From Neckera pumila (Eukaryota; Streptophyta; Bryopsida; Hypnales; Neckeraceae), in the NCBI GenBank assembly GCA_963969595.1, contig OZ018416.1, positions 1,380,065 to 1,444,064 on the forward strand: DNA of 64,000 nt, read 5' to 3'. The position numbers and the translations under genes are program-made. Below are positions 24,467-36,562 of the stretch, piece by piece. The notes below the pieces were generated by a model. That model saw only the letters and a program-made list of their open reading frames with translations, had not been told where the DNA came from and did not search any database. Numbering within the stretch: position 1 is the first letter of the stretch; every line of letters begins with the position of its first letter.

Positions 24467-26328
24467 TTAACCCGTAAAGGACCATTGTCCCTTCATGGGA
24501 CAAAAAGGATTTCAGGTAGACTACTATGGCTTTAATATTCATCGTTATTTTCTGAAACTTTTTATGAACATAGAAAAATACACTAGCTTTATGGGAATAT
24601 GATTTTTATTTCAATTGGTGCCCGGGAGCAAAAGTTATGGTACAAAAGGTCCTTCTTTTTGGTGCGGCGGACAGAAATCTTCTCACATAATTTTTATATT
24701 TTATATTTTAAAAATAATTTTCTCATAGATTGTATTTTAATCTATATGGGAAGCTTTGATTCATTCCATTTGGATCTATTATGTAAAAGTTATGGACATT
24801 CTTATTTTTCAGGCAATTAGAGCATATTCTTGAAAAAATAATTTGTAGAACTCATTTCTGAATGCAGTTTTTACAATTTTCCAAAAAAAATTGTTGGACA
24901 CATCTAAATTTACTTGCTGAAACAATCTCACCTTTGGGATAATAGTGCTTTAATCCCATCTTAGAGCTATTGATGATTTATTTTTTCTTTCAATCTTGGA
25001 CCTACTTCTATTTCATAATTTTTTAAAGAACGAAAATCATGTGTATTTTTTTGGAATTTTTTTCTTAGACTCTCAATTCAATTATTCAACCGATTAAAGA
25101 AAATTAAATTCAAAGTCTGTAGTGCAAATTGTTTTTACAAATGGTGGTCAAAGTCATCTGAAATTGCAAGTCACTATTCAAAAAATCAATTTTTTCCAAC
25201 TTTGAATGCTAATATCTTCTAATCTATACGATCAAAGTTTATGAAATTTTAACCACATGATCTGAGATAAGTTAACCCCTAAAGGACCAACATGTGTTTT
25301 TTGGCCATATAGAAATTTTGGGCAGGTACGTGTGACTAGAGATATCCATATTTGAGGCTGAAATTTTAATAGAAGGTGGGGGCAAGGAATATCTTCATGT
25401 GTACCAAGTTTCATGACATTTTGAAATACGAGTCAAAAGTTGTGACTTGATATGTTACTTTTTTTCGTAAACGAGCAGTTTGGGCAGATCAGAAAAAATC
25501 ATTTTTTCCGGAATTTTTTTTTTGAAATTGGTTCTCTACATTTATATATACTTAAAAAGCTTTGAGTCACTCCATTTCAATCAATGAATCAAAAGTTATG
25601 AGGGTTTTTGGTTTGCGGGCAGTTATGGATTCTTTACTCTAAAAAAAAATTTTAAGTCATTTATTTAACTCAATTTTCAATATTTTGGGAAAAAAAGAAA
25701 ATCCTAGGATGTAGATTGATTATTACAACATTACAACCGTTGGGATTGGCATTTTTAAATTCCGTGATTAAATTTTTAACAATTTAGTATTTTGAGTCAT
25801 TTTCTACTTCTTTCTACTTACTATTTTTTTCCTATATATTGTACAATTCCAAATGATGTGAAATTTTTCATGCATATAGACAACTTGTTTAGGAAACTGA
25901 ATTCAAAGAAGCACCACCTTTATCGGCATTTTTTCATTGAAAAGTGAGCTTGCAAAGTGCAGCTGCCCGGTTTTTCGCAGGATTGAAAAAATGGTTTTCA
26001 AGACTTTGAATGCTTATATCTCATGATCCACACGGTGGAATTTTCTGAAATTTTTACCACATGTTTTCAAAATATCATACTACAAGATCCTACGGTTACA
26101 TGTGTCAAAAATTGTTTTTTTCCAAAAAATTTGTAGTTGTATTAGAAATGGCAGTTTTGGAGGGTTTTTGGTGATTACATAGTCATGAAACTTTAGGGGT
26201 TAAGTACAAGATTCTATGTTGCAATTCTAAAAGAAATTATTTTTTCTTTTTCAATAGATGAACGCAGCAGAGCTGGCAGTTTTAGAGTCGTTTTTGACAG
26301 AAAAATGCCTTGGGACTTTAGGGGTTAA
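24467..26328 (+). mobile_element. TTAA-family element, type A', inserted in type B
   Basis: Starts TTAACCCGTAAAGGACCATT and ends GGGACTTTAGGGGTTAA. The interrupted host reads CATGTGCATTAA before and TTAAATTTCATGACATT after; the intact type B copy has CATGTGTACCAAGTTTCATG, so one TTAA was doubled. Removing the inner element at 25272-26203 leaves 934 bp. Confidence 0.95.
25272..26203 (+). mobile_element. TTAA-family element, type B, innermost (932 bp)
   Basis: Inserted in the type A' element. Left junction GAGATAAGTTAA, right junction TTAAGTACAAGATTC. The intact A' copies at 16876 and 62379 read GATATGTTAAGTACAAG and GATAAATTAAGTATAAG at this place, so a single TTAA was the target. Borders are intact, consistent with the youngest insertion of the three TTAA elements here. 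Confidence 0.96.
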
Positions 26329-26759
26329 ATTTCATGACATTTGGAAATACGAGTCAAAAGTTATGGCCTAATATGTTACTTTTTTCACCGGGTGGGCAGT
26401 TTGGGCAAATCTGAAAAAAACAATTTTTCAGAAATGAAAATTTGAAACTGATTTTCTACAGTTATATATACGTGGAAAGGTTTGAATCATTCCATTCCAA
26501 TCATTGAGTCAAAAGTTATGAGGGTTTTTAGTTTGCGGGCAGTTATAGATTATCTACTAAAAACTTTGTAATTGTTTATTTGACTCAATTTTCAATATTT
26601 TTGGAAAAAAATAAAATTTGAGGATGTAGATTGATGAATTACAACATTTTAAGCGTTAGGATTGGCACTGTTTTAATTCATAAATAAATTCTTAACAATT
26701 TAGTATTTTGAATCATTATCTACTTCTTTCTACTTACTATTTTTTTCCTATATGCTATA

Positions 26760-28137
26760 CAGTGACAAACAAAACTGAATACTTTTACAAAACGTTTTCA
26801 TTCAAACTACCATACCATAAGCATCAATGGACAAAGTCCAAAAGTGTATATACAAAAGTTGAAGTATGCGACATACTAAATGTTACCATGGAAGTTTGAA
26901 GAAAAAATTAGTTGTGGTTTGAAAGAAAAGCCATTTCAAAGTTAGCCATGTCTAATACTCAGTTTTGTTCAACATGATTTGAAATTACTTTATTTTTGTC
27001 AATTTTTTTTTAAAACTTTGAAAAAACTTTTTGTGCCTTGGCATGTTGGTATACATCATTTAGATTGATGTATGCAAAAATTGAAGGAAATTGACATTTA
27101 TAGAATTTAAAATATCAACAATTTGATGAACATGCAAATGATGCTGGTTCTCGCAGTGTTTGAATTCTTTTTTGGAATTGAGAGCATGGATGACGTTAGC
27201 CATTGTTGAGAGTGTATAGGTTGCAATATGGACCATTTTTACTTCTTAATGCCCTTGCATTTTAAATATTTGTTGAATTGGACATTGCATTCAATTTATA
27301 TTTCATAGTTAGATAATGCGTTTTTAAATTCAATTTCTTTGTCCAAAGACTAGAGTTCATGATGCACACCATAGATCCAACAAATCCCCCAAAAATTAAA
27401 TTATTAATGTCAATATTGTCAAAAAATTGAAAATTGCCAAAAAATACACTGACGTTCATCATTTTGGCAATTTTTTGATGGTATTGACAATGATAATTTA
27501 GTTTTTGGAGATTTGTTGGATCTATTATGTGCATCATGAACTCTAGTCTTTGGACAAAGAAATTGAATTTAAAAACGCATTATCTAACTATGAAATATAA
27601 ATTGAATGCAATGTCCAATTCAACAAATATTTAAAATGCAAGGGCATTAAGAAGTAAAAATGGTCCATATTGCAACCTATACACTCTCAACAATGGCTAA
27701 CGTCATCCATGCTCTCAATTCCAAAAAAGAATTCAAACACTGCGAGAACCAGCATCATTTGCATGTTCATCAAATTGTTGATATTTTAAATTCTATAAAT
27801 GTCAATTTCCTTCAATTTTTGCATACATCAATCTAAAATGATGTATACCAACATGCCAAGGCACAAAAAGTTTTTTCAAAGTTTTAAAAAAAAATTGACA
27901 AAAATAAAGTAATTTCAAATCATGTTGAACAAAATTGAGTATTAGACATGGCTAACTTTGAAATGGATTTTCTTTCAAACCACAACTAATTTTTTCTTCA
28001 AACTTCCATGGTAACGTTTAGTATGTCGCATACTTCAACTTTTGTATATACACTTTTGGACTTTGTCCATTGATGCTTATGGTATGGTAGTTTGAATGAA
28101 AACGTTTTGTAAAAGTACTCAGTTTCGTTTGTCACTG
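26760..28137. mobile_element. Large fold-back element, 1378 bp, TA duplication
   Basis: Begins CAGTGACAAACAAAACTGA and ends with the inverse. The two arms, each about 680 bp, are near-identical inverses that meet at a short spacer near 27448 (around CACTGACGTTC). TA lies on both sides (26758-26759, 28138-28139), and the host type B sequence, CTATATATTGTACAATTCC in an intact copy, resumes afterwards. CAGTG ends with TA duplication suit the Tc1/mariner superfamily. No transposase frame; the 91-codon frame across the centre is incidental. The arms could form a very long hairpin RNA. Confidence 0.9.
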
Positions 28138-28495
28138 TACAATTCCAAATGATGCAAGAAATTTCAAGCATATTGCCAACTTATTTAGGAATTTGAATTC
28201 AAAGAAGCACCACCATTTTGGAAATTTTTTCATTGAAAAATGAGCTTGTGAAGTGCAGCTGTCCGTTTTTTCACAGGATTGAAAAAATAGTTTTGGAGAC
28301 TTTGAATGCTTATATCTTTTGATTTTAACGGAGGAATTTTCTGAAATTTTTACCACATGTTGTTAATACATCATACTACAAGATCCTACGGTTACATGTG
28401 TCAAAAAAAAGTTCCAAAAATTTGGTAGTTGTATTAGAAATGGCAGTTTTGGAGCGTTTTTGGTGAGAACATAGGTACGGAAGTTTAGGAATTAA

Positions 28496-29169
28496 GAAGT
28501 TTCCGGATTTTTATTTCTCAAAACGTAATTACTAAGATTTTTTTTTGCAGAAAATTCTATTCGACCTAAACTTGTTGTATAGACCTCCCTATTCCCGACC
28601 AAGGATTTGTTGCAATATTGAGAGTCTTGTAGCCAACCATAATGCGCCACAACTGCGACCAAGGGTGTTTTGGGTGTGAAATGAAAACAGTTACTTGAAA
28701 AGTACTCACATTATTCTTTGTAGCTACTTTTATTTCTTGCAAAAAGTTGAAATAAATTACATTATATTGTTATATTTATGAATTTACTTTCACACTAGTT
28801 TAAAATGATAATATTTATAATTTATTACAAAACTAATTGAAATTTTTTGCATCGATAGATAACACCTCATAGTTTAATGTAGCAAAAATATTACATTGAA
28901 ATTTGAATATGATTTAAAAGGCTCAATTGGGCTTATAGTTAAAGTTTGACCATATGCCATTGAAAATGGTCTTTTAGGGGGTTTACTCCTACAAAAAGGA
29001 ATTTAAAATGTATAGTTTTGGAGTATGTTTCTTCTTCAAATGAAAAAATTGAAAAAGAGGCAATAGTTGGCACCTAACATGTGTAATTAATTTTAGATTC
29101 CAACATGTGTACTATACAATCAATAAAATAAACAAAATCAAATCAAAACATTTGTAGTGTACAACCAAT
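28496..29169. other. Spacer with a short dispersed repeat
   Basis: Bases 28590-28650 match 5850-5920. No gene seen. The rest is unassigned AT-rich DNA. Confidence 0.4.
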
Positions 29170-29500
29170 ATGGCCAATTTTGTTAAAATGGCGGTATTCT
29201 TAGTGCCATATTTTCCTTGTGCCATATTCCTCCTGCCATTTTTTCAGACTGCCCCTTCTAAACATCTAGAATTGGTATAGATTCTGACATCTAAGAATGT
29301 TGTAGATTTCAAACATCTAGGATCTATATGGATTTCAGACCGACCGTTCTAGTAAATTTAGAATTGGTATAGATGTTAGATATCTAGGATATTCGTAGAT
29401 TTTTAAAATATACGACTAATGTAGATTTCAGAATGGCCATTCTAAACTGAAATAACATGCCATTGTAATGGACTACCGCCATTTTAACAAAATTGACCAT
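29170..29500. mobile_element. Inverted-repeat element, family F (331 bp)
   Basis: The left end ATGGCCAATTTTGTTAAAAT returns inverted at the right end as ATTTTAACAAAATTGACCAT, and GGCGGTA extends the match. The interior holds several repeats of a block built on CATCTAGGA, GTATAGATT and GATTTCAGA. A shorter member lies at 50233-50384. Target duplication unclear. Confidence 0.75.
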
Positions 29501-29822
29501 CGATAAAATAGACAAAATCTATGCTTGTGAATTTTAAGGCTTAATTTTCATTCAAAATTAAAGTTAGTCTTCCTTAAAGAAATGGAAATGGAAAATATCT
29601 TAGAATTAGAAAAAATTGGAATTATTATTCAAAGAAAAGTAACCTAAAGATTGATTTATTATAAACAGAAAAAATACTGAAGTGGAGACTACATACTCAT
29701 TTTTGGTTTATATAGCTTGTTTGAGTTTAGTGCCTACTTTCACTTCCACCAATGAGAATTTATAGGCATGAGGCATACGGAGTGAGGGATTGAAGTTCAA
29801 GTCCCAAAGCTTGAATCCCAAG

Positions 29823-30738
29823 TTAACCCTAAAGGCCCAAGGCCTTTCTTTGCCAAAAAACACCCAAAACTGCCATTTTTATAGCAAAGAGTAAAAAGAA
29901 TTGAAAAATGTTTTTTTTCACATCTAACCATAGGATCTTACACCTAACTAGTACGAGAATGTGTGGAAAAAATTTCAAAATTTTTGATCGCATGGATTGC
30001 AAGATATCTGCGTTTGAAGTGAAAAAAACAAAAATTTCAGCACATTGTGGGACTAGATTTTATGACTTTGAACCTTTTTAACTTAAATTTTTTGCACTAC
30101 AGAGTTTTGAGCTTTAAATCTTTATAGTAGAGAATTGAGTTGAGAATCTTAGAAGAAAAAAAATCCAAATAAACTTAATTTTCATTACTAAAAAAATTGT
30201 TAAGTAGAAGTTGGTACAAGATAGAAGGAAAATCTAAAATATTAATATCTTTTATATAGAATTAAAAAGCACTAATCTCAATGGTGAGATTGTTCTATCA
30301 AAAAAAATAAACCTTGTGGAACTTTTTTTTTTTAAATTGTAAAAGTTGCATTCAAAAATGAATCCTACAAGGGTTTTTTTCAGGAAGATGCTCTAAGTAC
30401 CCCCAAAACAAGATTGTCCATAACTTTCTCATAACAAATCCAAATGAAATGAATCAAAGCTTTCTACATAGGCAAAATATAAGCTATGAGAAAAAAAATA
30501 AAAAAATTTAATTTTAAAAAAAAAAATTGCAAATTTATTTTTGCTGCCCCCCGTCCCTTGTTTTGAGCTTATTTGGGCATAACTTTTGTTCCCAAGCACC
30601 GATTGTATTCCCATGAAGCTAATTAGCTTTTCTACCTCCAAAAAAAGTTTCAAAAAATCAGGAGAAAATTTCAGACCGTAGGTACCTACCCAAAAACGCA
30701 TTTGTCCCCCAAAGGTACAATGGTCCTTTAGGAGTTAA
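29823..30738 (-). mobile_element. TTAA-family element, type A (916 bp)
   Basis: TTAA at both borders. The right-end sequence comes first (TTAACCCTAAAGGCCCAAGG, one C lost), the left end last (GGTCCTTTAGGAGTTAA). A direct 71 bp tandem repeat starts 35 bp beyond its end. Confidence 0.92.
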
Positions 30739-30772
30739 GGCCTTTAAGAACATGAGGGACACAAAATTTCTA

Positions 30773-30960
30773 AAATTGTATAGATGCATTGTAAAATGCA
30801 AGATGGAAGAGTAATTTAATGATGATTTAAATAGGTATACGCCAAATTGTAAAGATGCATTATAAAATGCAAGATGGAAGAGTAATTTAATGATGATTTA
30901 AATAGGTGTATGCCAAAGTTCCAAATTCTAAGTATGCATTATAAAATGCAAGATGGAAGT
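30773..30960 (+). repeat. Tandem repeat, 71 bp period, about 2.6 copies
   Basis: AAATTGTATAGATGCATTGT at 30773 recurs as AAATTGTAAAGATGCATTAT at 30844, and a third partial unit follows from about 30923 (AAATTCTAAGTATGCATTAT). Units 1 and 2 are almost identical over the full 71 bases. A related phrase occurs at about 36146. Confidence 0.85.
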
Positions 30961-31414
30961 TAGAATGATTTCAATACAAATTTTGTAACTATGATCAATA
31001 AATTGGATCCATACAACCGGATCAACTACTTTACTAACTAGTATTTATCATTAAAACATGAAAACTCATATATTTAAAAATTCCTCTAAAAAATTTTAGA
31101 TTGAATATTTGTAATTTTCTCAAGTTTTTTTTTGTAATAACTCAAAAATGTTAAATTTTGCGGCTAGTGATTTTTTTTTAATTCATTTCACTTATTTGTT
31201 GAAGTTTTTTGCAAGGGTCATTTTCAAACAGGAATAATATTTTTTGACGCGAAACATACTTTGAACTGTAGATGAAGAGTTTTGAAATCTATATTGTACA
31301 AATTTTAAAGAACTAACAAAATAATTTACAAATATTTAGATGGACGAAGAAACCAAGAGACGATGTGCTTGAACCTAGTATGTGTCTATAAGCTCAAAAT
31401 TAGATACGTGATCC
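30961..31414. other. Unassigned AT-rich spacer
   Basis: No gene, repeat or transposon end recognised. Confidence 0.4.
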
Positions 31415-31677
31415 TTAACTCCTAAAGTCTATAGGTCATTTTTTCATAAAAATCACTCAAAATTGCCATTTCTACTGCAAAGAGCAAAAAAAATAAATTA
31501 AAAACTGTTTATTTTTGCATATCTAGCTATAGAAACTTTCGCTAAATTAGTAATAGAATGTGAAATTTTTTTATGAACTTTGACTTTCTAGATTGCAAAG
31601 TATTTGCATTCAAAGTGAAGAAAACAATTTCTTGTATTTACATGGCTAGATTACAAGCCTTCGAATCTTTTTAACCC
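31415..31677 (-). mobile_element. TTAA-family element, truncated (right end only)
   Basis: TTAACTCCTAAAGTC and about 250 following bases match the right end of type A in minus orientation. The match stops at the next element, which starts at 31678, close to the family's internal TTTAACTTAAAT site. The other half is not found after 32573, so it was lost. Confidence 0.75.
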
Positions 31678-32573
31678 TTAACCCCTAAAGGACCATTGTC
31701 CCTTCAAGGGACAAATGCAATTTTGGGCAAGTACCTACAGGCTGAATTTTTGTCCTGGTTTCTTAAAAAAATTTGGAAGATAAAAAAACTACTAAGCTTT
31801 GTAGGAATATAACCTTTTTTTCAATTGGTGCCCAGGAACACAAGTTATGTTGAAATAAGCTCAAAATAGGGGAGAAGTGCAACAATTTTTTTTTGCAAAG
31901 CTCTTAATTTTTCTTTTTTTTTCTATTTGGAAAGCTTTGATTCATTTCATTTCAATTTGTTATGAGAAAGTTATGGACAATCTTGTATTTCGGGCAATTA
32001 GAACATCTTTTTGAAAAAATAACTTGTAGGATTCATTTCTGAATGCAATTTTTTCAATTTTTCAAAAAAACACGTTCTACATGGTTTAATTTGCTTTCTA
32101 AAACAATCTCTTCATTTGGATTAGTGCATTTTAATTCATATAAAAGATATTAATATTTTAGATTTTCCTTCTATCTTGTACCAACTATTGCTTAACAATT
32201 TTTTTAAGAATGAAAATTAATTTTTTTTTGAATTTTTTTTTCTTTGACTCTCAATTCATTTCTCCACTATAAAGATTTATAGCTCAAACTCTGTAGTGGA
32301 AAAAATTTAAGTTAAAAATTATCAAATTCAAAATTTTTAGTCCCGCAATGTTCTAAAAACTTGTTTAATCCACTCTTGAAATGCAAATATCTTGCAATCT
32401 GTGCGGTCAAAAATTCTCAAATTTTTCCCACACATTTTCATATTAGTAAGGTGTAAGATCCTATGGTTAGATCTGCAAAAAAACAATTTTTAATTTTTTT
32501 TACTCTTCGCTATAGAAATGATAGTTTTAAGTGATTTTTGGCAGAAAAAAGGTCTTGGTCCTTTAGGGGTTAA
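31678..32573 (+). mobile_element. TTAA-family element, type A (896 bp)
   Basis: Intact TTAA and end repeats on both sides; the left hairpin is GTCCCTTCAAGGGAC. It abuts the truncated copy on its left and lies 93 bp from the next full copy. Confidence 0.93.
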
Positions 32574-32666
32574 ACAATAGGCCAAGTCCCTCAAAAATGG
32601 TTTTGAAAGAATTATTGTGCTTCACTACTCACTAGCAGCTTCAACATTCAAGTGCCTAATATTTAA

Positions 32667-33599
32667 TTAACCCCTAAAGGCCCATTGTCCCTTCGGGGGA
32701 CAAATGGGATTTTGGGCAGGTACCTAAGGGCTGAAATTTTGTCCTGATTTATTGAAACTTTTTTTAAAGATAGAAGAAGTGATTTTCTTTATGGCAATAT
32801 AATTCTTTTTTCAATTGGTGCCCCAAAACAAAAGTTATTCCCAAATAAGCTCACAACAAGGGAGAGGGGGCAACAAAAAGAATTTGAAAAATTTGAGATT
32901 TTTTTTTGAACTTTTTTTCTCTCATAGATTGTATTTTTGTATATCTGGAAAGCTTTTATTCATTCCATTTGGATTTGTTCTGAGAAAGTTATGGACAATC
33001 TTGTTTTTTGGGCAATTAGAGCATCTTCTTGAAAAAGTAACTTGTAGGACTCATTTCTGAATGCAAATTTTACAATTTAAAAAAAATACATTCATTTGGT
33101 TTAGTTTGCTTGCTAAAACAATCTCACCATTGGGATTTTTGAATTTTAATTCCATTTTAGAGATATTAATAATTCACATTTTCCTTCTATCTCGTATATT
33201 CGTCTACTTAATAATTTTTTAAATATGAAAATTAATTTTTTTTGAAGTTCCTTTTTTTTCCAAGACTCTCAACTCAATTATCCACCATAAAGATTTAAAG
33301 CTAAAAAATATGTAGTGCAAAAATTTAAAGTTAAAATTGTTCAAAGTCAAAAATCCAGTCCCACAATGGCACAATGTGATGAAAAACTTGTTTTTTTCAC
33401 TTTAAACGCAGATATCTTGCAATCTGTGTGGTCAAAAATTTTGAAATTTTTTCCACACATTCTCATACTAGTTAGGTGTAATTTCCTATAGTTAGATGTG
33501 CAAAAAAAACAATTTTCAAATTTTTTTACTCTTTGCTATAGTAATGGCAGTTTTGAGTGTTTTCTAGAAGAAAAAAGGCCTTGGGCCTTTAGGAGTTAA
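32667..33599 (+). mobile_element. TTAA-family element, type A (933 bp)
   Basis: Intact TTAA at 32667-32670 and 33596-33599; right end GGGCCTTTAGGAGTTAA carries one change. It is the third family member within 2.2 kb. Confidence 0.93.
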
Positions 33600-34059
33600 A
33601 GTCTAAAAGAAATATTAGGCAAAATAAGTTATGGGCATTGGGCAACGTTTGAATACTTCATTTAACAGTTTTCAAGTGGACAAGAGTTTATTTGTTCAAA
33701 AAATAAATAAATTACTGACACAAGATTGCCATAAATGGCCAATACATGTCCTTAGAGAAGTATATCATGATTTCTTCCTCAATCAACTACAATTTTTGAA
33801 TATTAGGCAAGATAAGGAAATAATATCTTTAGAATTTGGCAAGAACTATTATTACAATTTATGCCAAAGTTTCAAATAATATACAGTATTGACAAAAAAT
33901 ATCTTTGCATTTTTTTGGAGTATTTCAACCTATTGAATCCACTTTTATAATGAATGTAGCTTGCCAAGCACCGCATTTAGGTTGGAAAGTCAAAATACTA
34001 TTCCTTTTTTACTTTTGCATGCCCTAAACAAACAAATTTTGAACAAGCAACAAGGCCCA
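33600..34059. other. Unassigned spacer
   Basis: An 82-codon frame (33631-33879, +) begins MGIGQRLNTSFNSFQVDKSL. I do not recognise it and see no splice context that supports a gene. Confidence 0.35.
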
Positions 34060-34728
34060 TGCTCCACTTCAAAGAGATTTTTGATTTCCTTTGAATTGTC
34101 TACTGTAGAGAATTGAACTCAAAATCTAAGAAAAAAAATCCCCCCAAAAGACTAGATTTTCATTCTTTAAAAAATTGTTAAGTAGTAAATACAAGATAGT
34201 AGGGAAAAGTACGTCATTGGTAATTCTATCATAGAATTGAAACACATGAATTCCAATGGTGAGATTGTTCTAGCAACTTGTCTAGAAAACAAATTGAACC
34301 TTGTAGATTTTAGTGTAAAAATGCAAAAAATAAGTTTAAAACACTCAAGTACATTATTTTCTCAAAAAGATGCAATGAATGCCTGCAAAACAATAAGCTC
34401 CATAATTCTTACATCACTATTGGGAATCCAAATGGAATGAATCAAAGCTTTCTATGTAGAAGAAAATATAATCTAGGAGAAAAAAATTAAAGATTAGTTT
34501 TGTTTTTAATTTTTTTTGTCCAACCAAACTCTTTTTGGGCTTAGAATGGCATAAAGTTTGTTTTGGGGCATTGATTGAAAAAAAAAATACATTCCTACGA
34601 AACTAATATGTTTATCATCTTCAAGAAAAGTTTCAAAATATTGTGTCAAAACCTCAAAATTGAGGTCACACAAGCCTATCCAAAATTCCAAATGTCCTCT
34701 AAGGGGACTTTGGAACTTTAGGGATTAA
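34060..34728 (-). mobile_element. TTAA-family element, truncated diverged copy
   Basis: The left-end half is kept (last bases GGGACTTTGGAACTTTAGGGATTAA), the other end is gone. Its sister at 51180-51752 is cut at about the same place and is followed by the same flanking sequence, so both derive from one truncated copy that was duplicated together with its neighbourhood. Confidence 0.75.
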
Positions 34729-36100
34729 ACCTAGTGTCATGGCCTCTAGTGGGTGGGTTATAGATGTATTTTAGGATTCATGGTCGGATCTACAAGAAAT
34801 AAATTAACTACATCTAAGCAAAAGAAAAAGGAGTTTTTGCCAATTCTTCAACAATGTAAGTAGCATAATCACTCTATGCTTCATCTTTTTGTACAAGATT
34901 ATGAATTAAATTCATGTAGGATAGGAAAGAAAAGAAAAAACTTGCAAAAAATGAAGACCTCATCTCTAGATTCTATTCAAACCATGATTAATAAAGCTCC
35001 AAATCTAAATTCCCTTCTTTACTAAGGAATTTAGGATTTTAGGTCTTAACTCAAGAACAACTAGTCCGTCAAAATGGATCTAACCCCTAAAATTCCTTGA
35101 CTATGTTCTCACCAAAAATGCTCCAAAACTGCCATTTCTAGGACAAGTACCAAATTTTTGAAAAAGATCATTTTTAGACACATGTAACCATAGGATCTTG
35201 TAGTACTCTAGTTTGGAAACATGTGGAAAAACTTCAGAAATTTCCATCGGGTAGATTGGAAGATATTAGCGTTTGAAGTGGCAAAAGTCCATTTTTTGGC
35301 CCTGCAAAAAATCGGTCAACTTCACTTCACAAGATCAGATTATTATGAAAAAAATTCTAAAATGGTTGTGCCTCTTTGGATTCATTCTTCAGAGCAAGTT
35401 GGCTACATGCTTGAAAATTTTTAGATTATTTGGAATCGTACAATATATAGGAAAAAAATAGTAAGTAGAAAGAAGTAGAGAATGGTTCAAACACTAAATT
35501 GTTAAGAAGTTAATTATAGAATTGAAAATTCCAATCCCAATGGTTGCAATGTTGTAATAAACAATCTACATCCTTTTTTTTTTTTTTTTGAAAAATATTA
35601 AAAATTGAGTGAAATAAACAACTTCAAAGTTTATTTTAGAGTAGACAATCTATAACTGCCCGCAAACTAGAACTCCTTGTAACGTTTGACTCATTGATCA
35701 AAATGGAATGATTAAAAGCTTTCCACGTATATATAAATCTAATAAACCAATTTAAAATTTTTATTTTTGTAAAAAGTGATTTTTTCTTATCTGTCCGGAT
35801 TGCCCGGTTACGAAAAAAAGTAATATATTAGGCCATAACTTTTGACTTGTATTTCCAAATGTCATGAAATTTGGTGCATATGAAAGATATTCCTCATCCC
35901 CACCTTCTATAAAAATTCAGCCCAAAATATGCAAATCTCCTATCACAAGTACCTGCGCAAAATTTCTATGTTGCCAAAAAACGCATGTTGGTCCTTTAGG
36001 GGTCAAAGCTATAAGTTAATATAAGCTTGCTAATGCTTTCCCAAATCCAACCAACTTGTAGATCAAGTACATTATATACTCTAGTCCTAATGGCTTCTAC
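34729..36100 (+). repeat. Duplicated segment, copy 1 (split by an insertion)
   Basis: 34729-35079 plus 36007-36085 match 51753-52212 in the same order and orientation (phrases GGATCTACAAGAAATAAATT, CAAGAACAACTAGTCCGTCA, ATATAAGCTTGCTAATGCTT). The TTAA-family element at 35080-36006 splits this copy only. No gene recognised. Confidence 0.8.
35080..36006 (-). mobile_element. TTAA-family element, type B (927 bp)
   Basis: Right end first (TAACCCCTAAAATTCCTTG), left end last (ACGCATGTTGGTCCTTTAGG). The border tetramers have decayed to CTAA and TCAA. The paralogous segment near 52122 lacks the element, so it inserted after the segment was duplicated, or was never in the other copy. Confidence 0.9.
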
Positions 36101-36562
36101 ATGAACATCTCATTCATAGAAAAGCAATGGCCTTCTAAAATTGTGAAGATGAATTATAAAATGCCTCTTAAATGATGACTCTTAAACATCCATTGTAAAA
36201 TATGATCCAAAGATAATTTTTAGATGCTTCGACCAACTAGTTTTCAAAACAATATTTTTCAATAAAATTTGAAGCCAAAATTTGAAAATTCCCCTTAAAA
36301 ATCAATTGTAGATTGAATATTTGTAATTTTCACAAGAATTTTTTCCTTTAAGTTCAAAATAATAAGTTGTAATCAAAGTGATTTTTGAAGGTTTCTATCT
36401 GATGCTTGGGGTTATAATTTAATTCTTGGGGTAATGCAACCAATCTGACAATTGACAACTGATGTCTATAGACCAATTTGATGCCTAAGATTATATCTTC
36501 TTTTCTTAATGCTTGGGATTAGAACTTAATTTAATTCCTGCGATGATGTCTGGGATTATAAC

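Larger units (their letters stand above)
24334..28495 (+). mobile_element. TTAA-family element, type B, host of two insertions
   Basis: Left end TTAACACCTAAAGGACCAGC at 24334; right end at 28495 decayed (TTTAGGAATTAA). Removing the insertion at 24467-26328 and the fold-back element at 26760-28137 leaves 924 bp, the normal family length. Both insertions interrupt sequence that is continuous in the type B copy at 25272-26203. This is the oldest layer of a four-element nest. Confidence 0.92.

Noticed and set aside
27262..27537. A 91-codon frame on the minus strand
   Set aside because: It spans the centre of the fold-back palindrome and has no protein-like features.
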